Assembly (NCBI RefSeq): GCF_030540765.1
Contig: NZ_JAUOEL010000005.1
Coordinates: forward strand, 124,001-188,000
Direction: 5' to 3'
DNA: 64,000 bases
DNA from: Flavivirga jejuensis
GTDB taxonomy: Bacteria > Bacteroidota > Bacteroidia > Flavobacteriales > Flavobacteriaceae
A program made the translations under genes and the position numbers. Positions 1 through 8,502 of the stretch are shown here, piece by piece. The notes beneath the pieces were generated by a model. That model saw only the letters and a list, made by a program, of their open reading frames with translations. It had not been told where the DNA came from and ran no database searches. Position 1 is the first letter of the stretch. Every line of letters starts with the position of its first letter.

Positions 1-105
1 TCTTTATGGCAAAAGCCATGGTTTATGTGGAGCTGTATTATTATTACAGGATTAGTTATTTTATTTTTTATATCAAATTTGGTTAAAGATTTAAAAAAAG
101 AATAA
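1..105 (+). CDS. C-terminal end of a membrane protein (partial)
   Basis: The first 34 codons are open in frame 1 and end with TAA at 103-105. The peptide begins SLWQKPWFMW, then has one hydrophobic stretch (about residues 10-27) and a short basic tail ending KDLKKE. That looks like a final transmembrane helix with a cytoplasmic tail. The start lies outside the window, so the family cannot be named. Confidence 0.55.
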   Translation, partial: SLWQKPWFMWSCIIITGLVILFFISNLVKDLKKE

Positions 106-189
106 GTGCTTAAGTTCTTACATTCAGCAATTTAAAAGCTATCACTTTGTTTTTTTGTATATTTATCTTCTAACTATAACTAAAGAATT

Positions 190-675
190 ATGGATTTATT
201 AAACTTCCCAGCAATTATTGTTGCTGCAGTTTCGGCATTAGTTGTCGGATTTATTTGGTACAACCCAAAAGTTTTTGGAAATGCTTGGATGCAAGCAGCT
301 GGTATGACAGACGAGCAAGTTAAAGGTGGAAACATGGCTAAAATTTTTGGTTTAGCATTATTGTTTGCTTTCTTATTAGCTACAGCACTTCCTGGCATTG
401 TTATTCATCAAATGGGTGTTTATAGTTTAGTTGGAGGTGATCCATCTATTGCTTTACCTTCTTATGAAGCTTTAATGAATGATTATGGTGATGCTTTTAG
501 AACGTTTAAACATGGTGCTTTACATGGCTCACTAGCAGGTGTTTTTATAGCACTTCCTATTATAGGTACAAACGCTTTATTTGAACGTAAAGGGGCCAAA
601 TATATTTTTATTAATAGTGGCTATTGGATTGTGACTTTAACTGTAATGGGCGCTATTATTTGCGGCTGGAAATAA
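190..675 (+). CDS. DUF1761 family membrane protein
   Basis: A 161-residue protein with four predicted membrane segments: about residues 5-23, 50-70, 115-132 and 140-158. The first segment is followed by FIWYNPKVFGNAWM, the pattern typical of DUF1761 proteins (a W-Y/H-x-P turn after helix 1, then a helix naming AGMT). The function of the family is not established. It stands alone, with a perfect hairpin 26 bases after its stop. Family assignment is by recalled pattern. Confidence 0.75.
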   Translation: MDLLNFPAIIVAAVSALVVGFIWYNPKVFGNAWMQAAGMTDEQVKGGNMAKIFGLALLFAFLLATALPGIVIHQMGVYSLVGGDPSIALPSYEALMNDYGDAFRTFKHGALHGSLAGVFIALPIIGTNALFERKGAKYIFINSGYWIVTLTVMGAIICGWK

Positions 676-701
676 TCATTTTGTAAAGTTTTAACATATT
701 T

Positions 702-731
702 AAAGACTGAAAACTGTAATTTTCAGTCTTT
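702..731 (+). terminator. Intrinsic terminator after the DUF1761 gene
   Basis: Perfect 12-bp stem (702-713 with 720-731) and a 6-base loop. The stem begins with A's and ends in T's, and more T's follow on the plus strand. It lies just 12 bases before the TTG start proposed for the next gene, so that gene must have a very short leader or be transcribed from a promoter overlapping this hairpin. Confidence 0.75.
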
Positions 732-742
732 TTATTTTCCTA

Positions 743-1903
743 TTGAACAAAACATCTCATATTTATTATTCTGCTAACAAGCTTCCTAAAGGTTGGGATG
801 CTTTAGTAAACCACGATATTTTTTTACAAGTAGACTATTTAAAAGCTTTGGAAGAAGCTTCTCCAGATAATATTCAACATTTTTATATTGGTGTTTACAA
901 TAACAATCTTTTAGTCGGTATTGCTATCATACAGCGCGTACAATTGTACTTAAAAGATATGTTTAGAAAAACACAAGTCTCTTGCTTAAAAGAATTTTTT
1001 CAAGACATTGTTTCAAAAATATTAAAAGGAAACATTCTCGTTGTTGGAAACTTGACGCATACAGGGCAACACGGCGTGTTTTTTAACAAGGAGAACATCT
1101 CTCAATCTGCATACTTAGAATGTGTTTTTAATGCCTTAGAGACCATTAAAAAAGACATAAAGGAAAAGCAAAACAAGAAAATTCGAGCTATTATGTTTAA
1201 GGATTATTTTCTTGATGATACTATTCACGCTGAAACATCTTTTTTTAATTCACATAAATTACACAAAGTTTCTGTACAGCCAAATATGATTATGAAAATA
1301 CGACCAGAGTGGCAGGTTATTGATGATTATATGGCTAGTATGACCAAGAAATATCGAACACGGTATAAGCGAGCAAAAAAGAAACTAGGGGTTATTACAT
1401 GCCATGAATTAGATTTGGAAACAATTAAAAGTAATTCTAACAAACTACATAACCTTTATTTGAATGTTTCTAACAATGCTAAGTTTAATACTTTCTTGTT
1501 ACCAGAAAATCATTTTTATAGCTTAAAATTATATTTAAAAGAAAATTTTAAAGTTTTTGGATATTATTTAAACAACAGACTCGTCGGGTTTTTTACTTTA
1601 ATCGTAAACAACAAAAATCTAGAAACTTATTTTTTAGGTTATGATAACGAACATCAGCATTCAAATCAATTGTATTTGAATATGTTATATGACATGGTTA
1701 AGTACGGCATTGATAATCCATTGCCTTATATTGTTTATGCAAGAACAGCTATGGAGATTAAAAGCTCTGTAGGCGCTAAACCCGAAGCTATGGCAGTATA
1801 TATAAAACATACCAATGGGTTTATTAATGCTATTTTAAAACAGGTATTTGGTTTAATGAACCCTAAACAAGATTGGGAAGAACGCCATCCTTTTAAAGAA
1901 TAA
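743..1903 (+). CDS. GNAT/FemAB-like acyltransferase, TTG start
   Basis: A 386-residue soluble protein. The C-terminal half (about 195-370) reads like the acetyltransferase fold used in FemAB/BioF2-like proteins: a basic helix (TKKYRTRYKRAKKKLG), then strands with GYYLNNRLVGFFTLIVNN and a late stretch YFLGYDNEH. The N-terminal half resembles the paired GNAT domain (IGVYNNNLLVGIAIIQ). The substrate is unknown; peptidoglycan-bridge or lipid acylation are only possibilities. No ATG is available near the 5' end, so TTG at 743 is the best start. No signal peptide is seen. Confidence 0.6.
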   Translation: MNKTSHIYYSANKLPKGWDALVNHDIFLQVDYLKALEEASPDNIQHFYIGVYNNNLLVGIAIIQRVQLYLKDMFRKTQVSCLKEFFQDIVSKILKGNILVVGNLTHTGQHGVFFNKENISQSAYLECVFNALETIKKDIKEKQNKKIRAIMFKDYFLDDTIHAETSFFNSHKLHKVSVQPNMIMKIRPEWQVIDDYMASMTKKYRTRYKRAKKKLGVITCHELDLETIKSNSNKLHNLYLNVSNNAKFNTFLLPENHFYSLKLYLKENFKVFGYYLNNRLVGFFTLIVNNKNLETYFLGYDNEHQHSNQLYLNMLYDMVKYGIDNPLPYIVYARTAMEIKSSVGAKPEAMAVYIKHTNGFINAILKQVFGLMNPKQDWEERHPFKE

Positions 1904-1990
1904 AACATAGGCGCATTAAGTATTTAAATATTCTTCCGACTTATATAGTGTCTGGTTAGAACACAGCACTATAGTATAAAATATACGCTT

Positions 1991-2494
1991 ATGAAACAAT
2001 GGTTTTTTCTTTTATTAGTTTTTCCTCTTTGTATTTTTTCCCAAAATATGACGAATGAAAAACTCCAAGATATTTATTCGGCTGTTAGCGATTCCATTCA
2101 AGGACGTAGTGGTTCTTGGCAGTTTTATATAAAAGACATTCCATTTATGTCTATTACAGATACCAACCACAATAGAATGCGAATTATTTCGCCAATTGCA
2201 GATTCAAATAGTTTAAATGATGCCTTGATCAAGGCTGCTTTGGTTGCTAATTTTCACACTGCTTTAGATGTTAAATACGCCGTTTCAGATGGTATTTTAT
2301 GGTCAGTATTTATTCATCCATTAAAAGAATTATCAGAAGATCAAGTAAAAGATGCGGTTAGTCAAGTGTATTATGCTCATGTGAATTTTGGTTCAACATT
2401 TGCCAGTACATCGCTTACTTTTCCAGGAAAATTAAGTAACGTAAAAAAGGAGGAGATAAAGAAAGAAGAAAAAACAAAGTATAGAAAGTTATAG
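1991..2494 (+). CDS. Secreted protein of unknown function, possible YbjN-like fold
   Basis: 167 residues. It begins with a clear signal peptide (basic MKQW, hydrophobic FFLLLVFPLCIF, then SQN). The mature part has a pattern (GSWQFYIKDIPFMSI, then RIISPIAD, then a late helix starting LSEDQVKDAV) that recalls YbjN or type III chaperone-like folds; this is a weak impression. The C-terminus is a short lysine/glutamate tail. It converges on the next gene and shares a 42-base palindromic terminator with it. A hairpin (TATAGTG...CACTATA) lies at about 1944-1975 in its leader. Confidence 0.5.
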   Translation: MKQWFFLLLVFPLCIFSQNMTNEKLQDIYSAVSDSIQGRSGSWQFYIKDIPFMSITDTNHNRMRIISPIADSNSLNDALIKAALVANFHTALDVKYAVSDGILWSVFIHPLKELSEDQVKDAVSQVYYAHVNFGSTFASTSLTFPGKLSNVKKEEIKKEEKTKYRKL

Positions 2495-2504
2495 ATTTAA
2501 AAGT

Positions 2505-2546
2505 AAAGCGGTCTGAAAAATATTTAAATATTTTTCAGACCGCTTT
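2505..2546. terminator. Bidirectional terminator, 42-base perfect palindrome
   Basis: The two 21-base halves are exact reverse complements (AAAGCGGTCTG... and ...CAGACCGCTTT). It sits exactly between the stops of two convergent genes (2494 plus, 2552 minus). A-rich and T-rich outer ends allow termination in both directions. Confidence 0.85.
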
Positions 2547-2551
2547 ATATA

Positions 2552-3079
2552 TCAAATATCTTCGGTAGTAACCTCGTCGTCTGGAATTTCCAGACTTGTT
2601 TTAAAATTTGGAAGCACCTGATTCATCATAGCTTCATTTTTTAATTGCTTAATATCAATAAAATACCATGATTTTGCTTCGGCATTATAAATTCCAAATA
2701 AGTAGCTTTTAGTTTTAATCCGCTTGCCATTCATAGTCACTTGATTGAAAGCTTCGACATAACAGCGATATTCACCATCTTCTAAAACAACATCTGAAAC
2801 TTCTAAAGCATCAGATTTTTCAAAAACAAAACCAGCTTCTTTCATCGTATTAAACTTTGATTTTAGTAATTCAAGCGCCATTTCGTTCCCGCCCATCATT
2901 TTTAAAAAACCTGGATGCATGTAGTCTATAGACTTATTAAAATCCATTTTAAAAGTCGCTTGACAAATTCTTTTGGCGTCTCTTAAAGCCGATGTTTTTA
3001 ATTCTTGGGTAGATTGCGCAAAAGAAATGCTACTACAAAAAAGTAGTAGCATTAAAATAGTTGAAGTTGTTTTATTCAT
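2552..3079 (-). CDS. Secreted protein of unknown function (NTF2/SnoaL-like size)
   Basis: 175 residues, beginning with a signal peptide (MNKTTSTILMLLLFCSSISFAQ, cleavage expected after FAQ). The mature part has alternating helices and strands and length compatible with an NTF2-like fold, for example YRCYVEAFNQVTMNGKRIKTKSYLFGIYN followed by SWYFIDI. I cannot name the family with confidence. Its start overlaps the end of the upstream SPFH gene by 8 bases, so the two are translationally coupled and likely one operon. An export-linked role beside a membrane-scaffold protein is inference only. Confidence 0.55.
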   Translation of the reverse strand: MNKTTSTILMLLLFCSSISFAQSTQELKTSALRDAKRICQATFKMDFNKSIDYMHPGFLKMMGGNEMALELLKSKFNTMKEAGFVFEKSDALEVSDVVLEDGEYRCYVEAFNQVTMNGKRIKTKSYLFGIYNAEAKSWYFIDIKQLKNEAMMNQVLPNFKTSLEIPDDEVTTEDI

Positions 3080-4001
3080 TTTTATTCTTGTCTTTTTTAT
3101 TATTTTTCATAGCCTCACCAATTTGATTACTAGCCGTAAAACTGGCCACCATATCATTCAACATTTGGCTTCCTGCCTGTGGTGAATTAGGCAATAAAAT
3201 TAAGTTACTATTGGTTTCTTGCCCTATAGCTTGTAATGTATCATAGTGTTGTGTTACTACTATAAGTGCAGACGCTTCTTGCGAGTTAATACCAACTTTG
3301 TTAAGTACTTCAACAGACTCTTCTAAACCTCGCGCAATTTCACGACGTTGGTCTGCAATACCTTGACCTTGTAAACGCTTGCTTTCTGCTTCTGCTTTTG
3401 CTTTTTCAACAATTAAAATACGAGCCGCATCTCCTTCATATTGTGCAGCCGTTTTTTCTCTATCTGCAGCATTAATTCTATTCATGGCTTCTTTTACTTG
3501 TGCATCTGGGTCTATATCGGTTACTAATGTTTTAATAATATCATAACCATAATCTTGCATGGCTTCATTCAATTCAGATTTTACAGCAATAGCAATATCA
3601 TCTTTTTTTAAGAAAACATCATCCAAAATCATTTTTGGTACTTCAGCACGTACTACATCAAACACATAACTTGTAATCTGATCATGTGGGTAATCCAATT
3701 TATAAAAAGCATCTGCAACCTTGGTTTTAATTACTTTATATTGCACAGATACTTTTAAACGTACAAATACATCATCTTTAGTTTTTGTTTCTACAATAAC
3801 ATCTAGTTGTTGAATTTTTAAACTTAATCTGCCTGCAATCCTATCTACTAATGGAATTTTAAATTGTAAGCCTGATTGACGAATAGCTTGAAATCTACCA
3901 AAGCGTTCTATAATAGCCGCAGTTTGTTGTTTTACAATAAAGAATGACGAGATTAATATTATTAATCCGAATACGATAATAATGGTAAGGAAATAGTTCA
4001 T
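3072..4001 (-). CDS. SPFH/band-7 (stomatin/paraslipin-like) membrane protein
   Basis: 309 residues with one N-terminal membrane helix (about 3-23), then the SPFH domain (about 25-190: QTAAIIERFGRFQ, FKIPLVDRI, DVFVRLKVSVQYKV, DVVRAEVPKMILDD, VTDIDPDAQVKEAMN). An alanine/glutamate-rich coiled coil follows (about 190-235, AEAESKRLQGQGIADQRR). This is the stomatin/QmcA layout. Such proteins form membrane-associated oligomers and scaffold proteases or microdomains. No NfeD partner is next to it; instead the coupled gene downstream encodes a small exported protein. The C-terminus is lysine-rich (KNNKKDKNKN). Confidence 0.88.
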   Translation of the reverse strand: MNYFLTIIIVFGLIILISSFFIVKQQTAAIIERFGRFQAIRQSGLQFKIPLVDRIAGRLSLKIQQLDVIVETKTKDDVFVRLKVSVQYKVIKTKVADAFYKLDYPHDQITSYVFDVVRAEVPKMILDDVFLKKDDIAIAVKSELNEAMQDYGYDIIKTLVTDIDPDAQVKEAMNRINAADREKTAAQYEGDAARILIVEKAKAEAESKRLQGQGIADQRREIARGLEESVEVLNKVGINSQEASALIVVTQHYDTLQAIGQETNSNLILLPNSPQAGSQMLNDMVASFTASNQIGEAMKNNKKDKNKNE

Positions 4002-4048
4002 GGTATTTATATAAAAATGTTAGAAAATAACGAATTACTAATTTAAGT

Positions 4049-4056
4049 TATATTTG
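4049..4056 (+). promoter_or_regulatory. Possible -7 box (TATATTTG) of the outer-membrane protein gene
   Basis: TATATTTGC fits the Bacteroidota -7 consensus TAnnTTTG and lies about 20 bases before the ATG at 4074. No TTG was found at the usual spacing upstream, so this is a partial match. Confidence 0.45.
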
Positions 4057-4073
4057 CACACTTATCCCTATAA

Positions 4074-4760
4074 ATGTTTATGAAAAAACAACTCGTCTTA
4101 TTAGTAGTCATTATGACCTGTTTTGTTACAACAAATTTTGCACAAAAAGGAAATCTTAGAATTTCTAATGGCTTTGGAATTAATGCTGCAATTACCAAAT
4201 TTGACATTGCTACAAATAACTTTGTTACCAAACAAGGTGATGGCTTTTTAGGCGGTTTATCTGCAACGGTAGATATTCCTCATAAGCCGTATAATATAAG
4301 TTTTGGGATGCAATTATCTGAAAGCAATATCGAAATTTTAGGAAGACCTACTATAACGAGTACAGAAGAAGCTTTTATTGAATATAAAATATTTGCTGCT
4401 CAAGTAACTTTATTAGGGCATATAAAGATTATTCCAGATCATTTTACTATAGATTTAGGACCTATGCTACAATATAACAGCAGATTAGAATTTAAAAATA
4501 AAGACCAAAAAGGTTACTTTGTAAATAACTACACAAATTTATCTGCTGAGGATATTACTACTATTTCCCAATTTAATTTGAATGGAGCCGTAGGAGCTTC
4601 GGCAGGCATAAAAAATGTAAAACTCAAGGCTCAATACGTTTATGGTTTTACCAATATATTAAATAAATTAAATTCTCAAGACGTTGATCCTTCAGGAGGA
4701 AATTCAAGCTTTAAAGGGAACCAAAATATGTTGGTTTTTGGAGTTTTATTTTTATTTTAG
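4074..4760 (+). CDS. Outer-membrane beta-barrel protein (porin/PorT-like)
   Basis: 228 residues with a signal peptide (MFMKKQLVLLVVIMTCFVTTNFAQ). The start could equally be the second methionine, at 4080 (MKKQ). The mature part alternates strands with turns and ends with the aromatic pattern MLVFGVLFLF, typical of an outer-membrane barrel's last strand. The size suggests an eight-strand barrel of the OmpW/PorT type. No ligand can be inferred. It is transcribed divergently from the SPFH gene, and a dispersed repeat begins right after its stop. Confidence 0.65.
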   Translation: MFMKKQLVLLVVIMTCFVTTNFAQKGNLRISNGFGINAAITKFDIATNNFVTKQGDGFLGGLSATVDIPHKPYNISFGMQLSESNIEILGRPTITSTEEAFIEYKIFAAQVTLLGHIKIIPDHFTIDLGPMLQYNSRLEFKNKDQKGYFVNNYTNLSAEDITTISQFNLNGAVGASAGIKNVKLKAQYVYGFTNILNKLNSQDVDPSGGNSSFKGNQNMLVFGVLFLF

Positions 4761-4771
4761 CCTAATAAAAA

Positions 4772-4813
4772 TTTCTTGAAACCAACTACTTCTGCCTTTG
4801 CCAGCAGGTAGGC
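4772..4813 (+). repeat. Dispersed repeat family R1, copy 1
   Basis: The sequence begins TTTCTTGAAACCAACTA and contains TCTGCCTTTGCCAGCAGG. The same string recurs on the minus strand at 46077-46117 and 51403-51442, with a core hairpin at 56021-56046. In each full copy the TTGAAACC end points toward the stop codon of the adjacent gene. Confidence 0.75.
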
Positions 4814-4852
4814 CCGACAAGAGGTGGGGAATTTTTAAATTAAAAGGTATTT

Positions 4853-5974
4853 ATGAAAAGAAGAACATTTATTGAAACTTCTGTAAAAGGGTCTGCAATT
4901 TTAGCTACAACGGGTTTGTGGTCATGTTTGTCTAATAATAATCAACCTCCAAAAACAGCTTTTATTGATCGTATTTTACCTGCTCCTAAAAATGGTGGTT
5001 TTCGTGATGATGATTATTGGATTTGGGGATCGTCTGTTATTAAAGGGGAAGATAATAAATACCATATGTTTGCCTCCCGATGGTCTAAAGATGTAGGCTT
5101 CGGTAATTGGGTTACAAACTCAGAAGTTGTTCGTGCGGTATCAGATACGCCAGTAGGACCTTATGTTTTTGAAGAAGTGGTACTTCCTGTTCGTGGAAAA
5201 GAATTTTTTGACGGGATGTGTACGCACAACCCAAGGGTTATAAAATATAAAGACAAATATTTATTATATCATTTTGGCACAACCTATGATTTCCCACAAC
5301 CTACAAAAGAAAACCCAAGTGTTTCTGGTGAAAACTGGAATCAAGCCTGGATGAATAAACGTATTGGTTTGGCTATTAGTGATTCTGTTTATGGACCGTG
5401 GGAACGCGTGGACAAACCTGTAATTGAACCACGTCCTGGACATTGGGATGCTTCTATTACATCTAATCCAGCTCCTGCTGTAGATCCAAAAACAGGAAAA
5501 ATATTGTTGATGTATAAATCATCAGTAAATTCAAAACCACCACTATTATTAGGCGTATCTATGGCATCTAGCCCAAAAGGGGAGTATAAAAGATTAAGTG
5601 AAGAACCTGTATTTCGTTTTGAAACAGAAACCAATAGCCATATAGACGTAGAGGATCCATACATTTGGTGGGCAGGCGATCAGTATGAAGCGGTTATAAA
5701 AGATAGATCTGGAGAAATTTGTGGAGAAGAGGGTGGTGGTATTCATGTTTGGTCTAAAGATGGTATAAAGTGGCATTTATTTGATAATGTAAAGGCCTAT
5801 AGCCGTAATATTTTATGGGATGATGGTACACGAACGCATCAAAACCATTTTGAACGTCCTTTTGTTCTCATTGAAGACGGAAAGCCTACGCATTTATTTG
5901 CGGCTGTTGGTAGTGGACCCAAAGCTTGGAAATTTGAAAATACTTGGAATATGGTGATTCCTTTGAAGCATTAG
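4853..5974 (+). CDS. Secreted lipoprotein of the GH43-like five-bladed propeller type
   Basis: 373 residues. The N-terminus (MKRRTFIETS, hydrophobic stretch, then LWSC) looks like a Tat signal ending in a lipobox, so an anchored periplasmic or surface protein is expected. The mature part has repeated blade-like segments (DDDYWIWGSSVIKGEDNKYHMFASRW; THNPRVIKYKDKYLLYHFG; SNPAPAVDPKTGKILLMYKSS; DVEDPYIWWAGDQYEAVIKD). These are typical of family 43/117-type glycosidases acting on plant or algal polysaccharides. Acidic residues that could be catalytic include the DDD near residue 53, D in VEDPYIWW and E in FERPF. Exact family and substrate are not settled. The gene is monocistronic. Confidence 0.65.
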   Translation: MKRRTFIETSVKGSAILATTGLWSCLSNNNQPPKTAFIDRILPAPKNGGFRDDDYWIWGSSVIKGEDNKYHMFASRWSKDVGFGNWVTNSEVVRAVSDTPVGPYVFEEVVLPVRGKEFFDGMCTHNPRVIKYKDKYLLYHFGTTYDFPQPTKENPSVSGENWNQAWMNKRIGLAISDSVYGPWERVDKPVIEPRPGHWDASITSNPAPAVDPKTGKILLMYKSSVNSKPPLLLGVSMASSPKGEYKRLSEEPVFRFETETNSHIDVEDPYIWWAGDQYEAVIKDRSGEICGEEGGGIHVWSKDGIKWHLFDNVKAYSRNILWDDGTRTHQNHFERPFVLIEDGKPTHLFAAVGSGPKAWKFENTWNMVIPLKH

Positions 5975-6018
5975 GTTAGTTAGGGTTTTTGCTACAATTT
6001 TAAAACCCTTATATTAGC

Positions 6019-6231
6019 ATGGTGTCGAAACAAAACTTAAATAGAATTAAATCTATTCTTGCTGAAAAGAATACAAACAATAAACAATTAGCACATCATT
6101 TAGGAAAAACGGAATCTACTGTTTCAAGATGGTATACTAATGAAGTTCAACCTTCCATTGAGACCTTATTTGAAATCTCTAAATTCTTAAAAATTGATAT
6201 TCGGGAATTGTTGGTTTCGACAGGAAATTGA
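6019..6231 (+). CDS. Small XRE-type helix-turn-helix protein
   Basis: 70 residues forming a complete HTH_3 domain: NRIKSILAEKNTNNKQLAHHLGKTESTVSRWYTNEVQPSIETLFEISKFLKIDIRELL. The recognition helix is around TESTVSRWYTN. It is a DNA-binding regulator with no visible effector domain. No partner gene is adjacent on the same strand; the AbiE pair converges on it, separated by a shared terminator. It could be an orphan antitoxin-like regulator, but nothing shows this. Confidence 0.8.
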   Translation: MVSKQNLNRIKSILAEKNTNNKQLAHHLGKTESTVSRWYTNEVQPSIETLFEISKFLKIDIRELLVSTGN

Positions 6232-6274
6232 TTAACTGAATGATTTGGTTATGGTATTATATATCCTTTCTTGA

Positions 6275-6294
6275 AAAGGTTTGTTCAAACCTTT
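6275..6294. terminator. Bidirectional hairpin between HTH gene and AbiEii
   Basis: AAAGGTTT (6275-6282), loop GTTC, AAACCTTT (6287-6294). It lies between the convergent stops at 6231 and 6315. Confidence 0.6.
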
Positions 6295-6314
6295 ATATTG
6301 TGTCTTTTTTATTC

Positions 6315-7418
6315 TTAATCAATCAAATTCATTACTTCTAGGGTTTTGTACCAATAGTAAAAACCTGATTTATCTGGTTGTCTTTTTAATCGGTTCAAGA
6401 AGTTCCAATCTTGATTTTTAATAGTTAATACCTTTATGTCTTGGTTGTTGTAATATTCCAGTGGTGATAGTTCTTTGTACAGCAGTTTTGTTGCTAAATA
6501 TGCAATTCGTGCAGCAGCAGGAATCGCATCATCAATTCTAAAATTACCAATCATTAAGAAGCCAGTACCAAAAGCACGTATTCCTTTTTGTAGCTCTGTA
6601 AATTTTGATTTATCGTCTGGAGAACCATTTCCTTTTTTTGCGAGAATCAAACAAGTGTCTATGGTGTCTTTCAGCACTTTTTCTGGAGTTAAATTTGGTG
6701 CTTCTGCCTTACGATACTCAATTTCTCGTATTGCAAAGGCTTCAAAGCTTTGAGAGACAGTTGCAATATTTTCTATTCTTTCGAAGAGTTTACTTAAATC
6801 GAATAACTGTTTGCAAATTTCCATAGAAAATGGTTGTTCGTCTTTTCCTTTGAAATAAGGAATTCCAACAGTATTTGGAGCAAAAGCTGTTAGCTTGTCA
6901 CCTGTAATAGCATCAATTGTTGGTAGTTTAATGATCGTTTCTCCTTCTGTTTCAATCCATTTGGTTTGTACAGTTTTTTCGATTGATTCAGGATAAATAG
7001 AGTCTTCAATTAATACATCTAACAAAATGGTTCCAGAATATTTTCCTTTCGTTACAGAATCAAAAGTAAAAGAATAATGTGCTTTTGGAACACCTATTTT
7101 ATAACTGCGGTGCTCATCCAATTCAAATGATTTGAAATTAGACGAATTAACAACCTTTTTTAATATCTTTTCTAAGGTTTCTCTGTCTGTATTGCAAATG
7201 ATATCAATATCAATGGAGAATCTATTTCCTTCTTCAAGTAAAAGAACTAGACTCGTACCTCCTTTGAAAATAAAATCGAGCCCATTAACTTTAATACATT
7301 CCAACAAATGAAGAGCATAAATCATTTTTTCAAGAATAGCCTTGTCTATTCGCTTATGCACTGCCTGTTTTTTAAAAGTATCAAACCATTCTTCTGTAAA
7401 GCAATGTTCTTTTATCAT
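6315..7418 (-). CDS. AbiEii/AbiGii-type nucleotidyltransferase toxin
   Basis: 367 residues. The nucleotidyltransferase motif is present: GGTS at 53-56 followed by SIDID at 68-72, the GS-x-DxD pattern of the DUF1814/AbiEii fold. AbiEii-type proteins act as the toxin of type IV toxin-antitoxin systems; characterised members transfer nucleotides and some give phage resistance by abortive infection. The gene starts inside the ATGA overlap (7415-7418) with the upstream antitoxin gene, so the pair is translationally coupled. No mutation of the core residues is seen. RNA substrate and phage specificity are unknown. Confidence 0.88.
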   Translation of the reverse strand: MIKEHCFTEEWFDTFKKQAVHKRIDKAILEKMIYALHLLECIKVNGLDFIFKGGTSLVLLLEEGNRFSIDIDIICNTDRETLEKILKKVVNSSNFKSFELDEHRSYKIGVPKAHYSFTFDSVTKGKYSGTILLDVLIEDSIYPESIEKTVQTKWIETEGETIIKLPTIDAITGDKLTAFAPNTVGIPYFKGKDEQPFSMEICKQLFDLSKLFERIENIATVSQSFEAFAIREIEYRKAEAPNLTPEKVLKDTIDTCLILAKKGNGSPDDKSKFTELQKGIRAFGTGFLMIGNFRIDDAIPAAARIAYLATKLLYKELSPLEYYNNQDIKVLTIKNQDWNFLNRLKRQPDKSGFYYWYKTLEVMNLID

Positions 7419-8179
7419 TCAATGACATCTTTTACTAGGTGGTACATATTGTTGGTCATAAATTGCTTAATGTCTTGTTCTCGATCTCTTCGTTTAGCAT
7501 AACTGAATAATTTGGTGTAATTAAGTGTATAGCTTTTTAAAGCATTTTCATACACATGTATCAGTTCAACTCCTTGGTAAAAATAGAATAGTTTGTGTTC
7601 TGAGAAAAGGTCTACCAGTATTTTTTCAAGTAGAGGTGTGTAGAATTTAGTTCTCTTTTCCGTACTTTTTGAAATAGGTGATCTAGTGATGAGCTTTTTT
7701 ATAATAACAGGGCTTTGACTTTCGGAAATATAAAAGTCAATGGTTTTTTCATCTGGATTTAGATAGAAATCAAATCGAAAAGAGTCTTTTAGTTCATAAT
7801 AGAGTGATTCAACAAAATCTTTTTCAATTTCTATAATAATTAATTTTTTACCTGATTGATGTTGGGAAAATTCATTTATCCAATCAGTGTCCCATAGACA
7901 GTATTTTACATCTTCAAATCGCTCAGAAATTACTTTGGCTAGTTTTAAAATCTCTCCAGAAATTTCGGGTTTGTACTTTGGCCTGTATGAAATGATGTAA
8001 TAGCCTCTTTGTATTGATTTTATGATGTTCTTATTTTTAAGGTCATAAATCCTCCATCCAAAGGTACCTTCTTTCAAGTCTGGTTCGAAATACCTAAAAA
8101 AGTCAAATAGTTCTTCTCTTGAAAAAGTATCTCTGTCTTTAAATTCCTCTATGAGTTTATTTTCAATGATTTTCGGCAT
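7415..8179 (-). CDS. AbiEi-like antitoxin/regulator (DUF6577-like)
   Basis: 254 residues. The N-terminal third (about 1-70) reads as a winged helix: TFSREELFDFFRYFEP, then WRIYDLKNKNIIKSIQRGYY. The remainder (about 75-235) has the strand/helix pattern of the AbiEi C-terminal region (KYCLWDTDWINEFSQHQ; IIIEIEKDFVESLYYEL; SPVIIKKLITRSP). AbiEi proteins repress their own promoter and counteract the AbiEii enzyme without binding it stably. The gene lies first in the operon, overlaps the toxin by 4 bases, and has an inverted repeat over its promoter. The family number is from memory. Confidence 0.8.
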   Translation of the reverse strand: MPKIIENKLIEEFKDRDTFSREELFDFFRYFEPDLKEGTFGWRIYDLKNKNIIKSIQRGYYIISYRPKYKPEISGEILKLAKVISERFEDVKYCLWDTDWINEFSQHQSGKKLIIIEIEKDFVESLYYELKDSFRFDFYLNPDEKTIDFYISESQSPVIIKKLITRSPISKSTEKRTKFYTPLLEKILVDLFSEHKLFYFYQGVELIHVYENALKSYTLNYTKLFSYAKRRDREQDIKQFMTNNMYHLVKDVIE

Positions 8180-8320
8180 TTCAAATCTAATTTATACCAA
8201 ATATAATGAAATTTGGTAAATATTAGAAATCAAAAAAATGCCAGTAAAAATAATAAATGGCAAATATTTGAATAATATTAAACAAGTTAATTAAAAAAAA
8301 TTTACAAAATAAACCACTCT
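8180..8320. other. Intergenic region upstream of abiE (gene-free)
   Basis: Very AT-rich. It contains the operator described separately and the spaced pair ATGCCA/TGGCA. No open frame of note was seen. The rest of this 323-base gap is repeat R2. Confidence 0.5.
8195..8218. promoter_or_regulatory. Operator palindrome over the AbiE promoter
   Basis: TACCAAAT (8195-8202), 8-base spacer, ATTTGGTA (8211-8218): a perfect 8-bp inverted repeat 16 bases upstream of the antitoxin start. On the minus strand it covers TATATTTG (8199-8206), a good -7 box. Binding by the AbiEi winged helix is expected from the family. A second, weaker pair (ATGCCA...TGGCA, 8238-8262) lies just upstream. Confidence 0.6.
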
Positions 8321-8484
8321 CCGATGGACTTCCAGTCCATCGGTTCGTTTTTGCAGGCTGAAAGTCTGCTTCGTGAAATGTGGTAATACTGAATTAGTGT
8401 GAATTCGTGAAATTTGTGTCAAAAATTTTTAGAAGTTAAAAGCACTAAAATACATAGTTTTAACTACAGTTAAGACCAATAAAA
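8321..8484 (-). repeat. Dispersed repeat family R2, copy 1
   Basis: About 165 bases, beginning with a perfect hairpin CCGATGGACT-TCC-AGTCCATCGG (8321-8343), then CAGGCTGAAAGTCTGCTTCG, GAATTCGTG and TTTTTAGAAG, and ending TAAGACCAATAAA. The same order of blocks occurs at 22166-22337. Both copies lie immediately 3' of a minus-strand gene stop (gltX here). Confidence 0.75.
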
Positions 8485-8502
8485 TGTTCGCTTTGAATAA
8501 AA

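Noticed and set aside
5389-5776. Antisense frames inside the GH43-like gene
   Set aside because: No plausible domain, and fully covered by a well-supported gene on the other strand.
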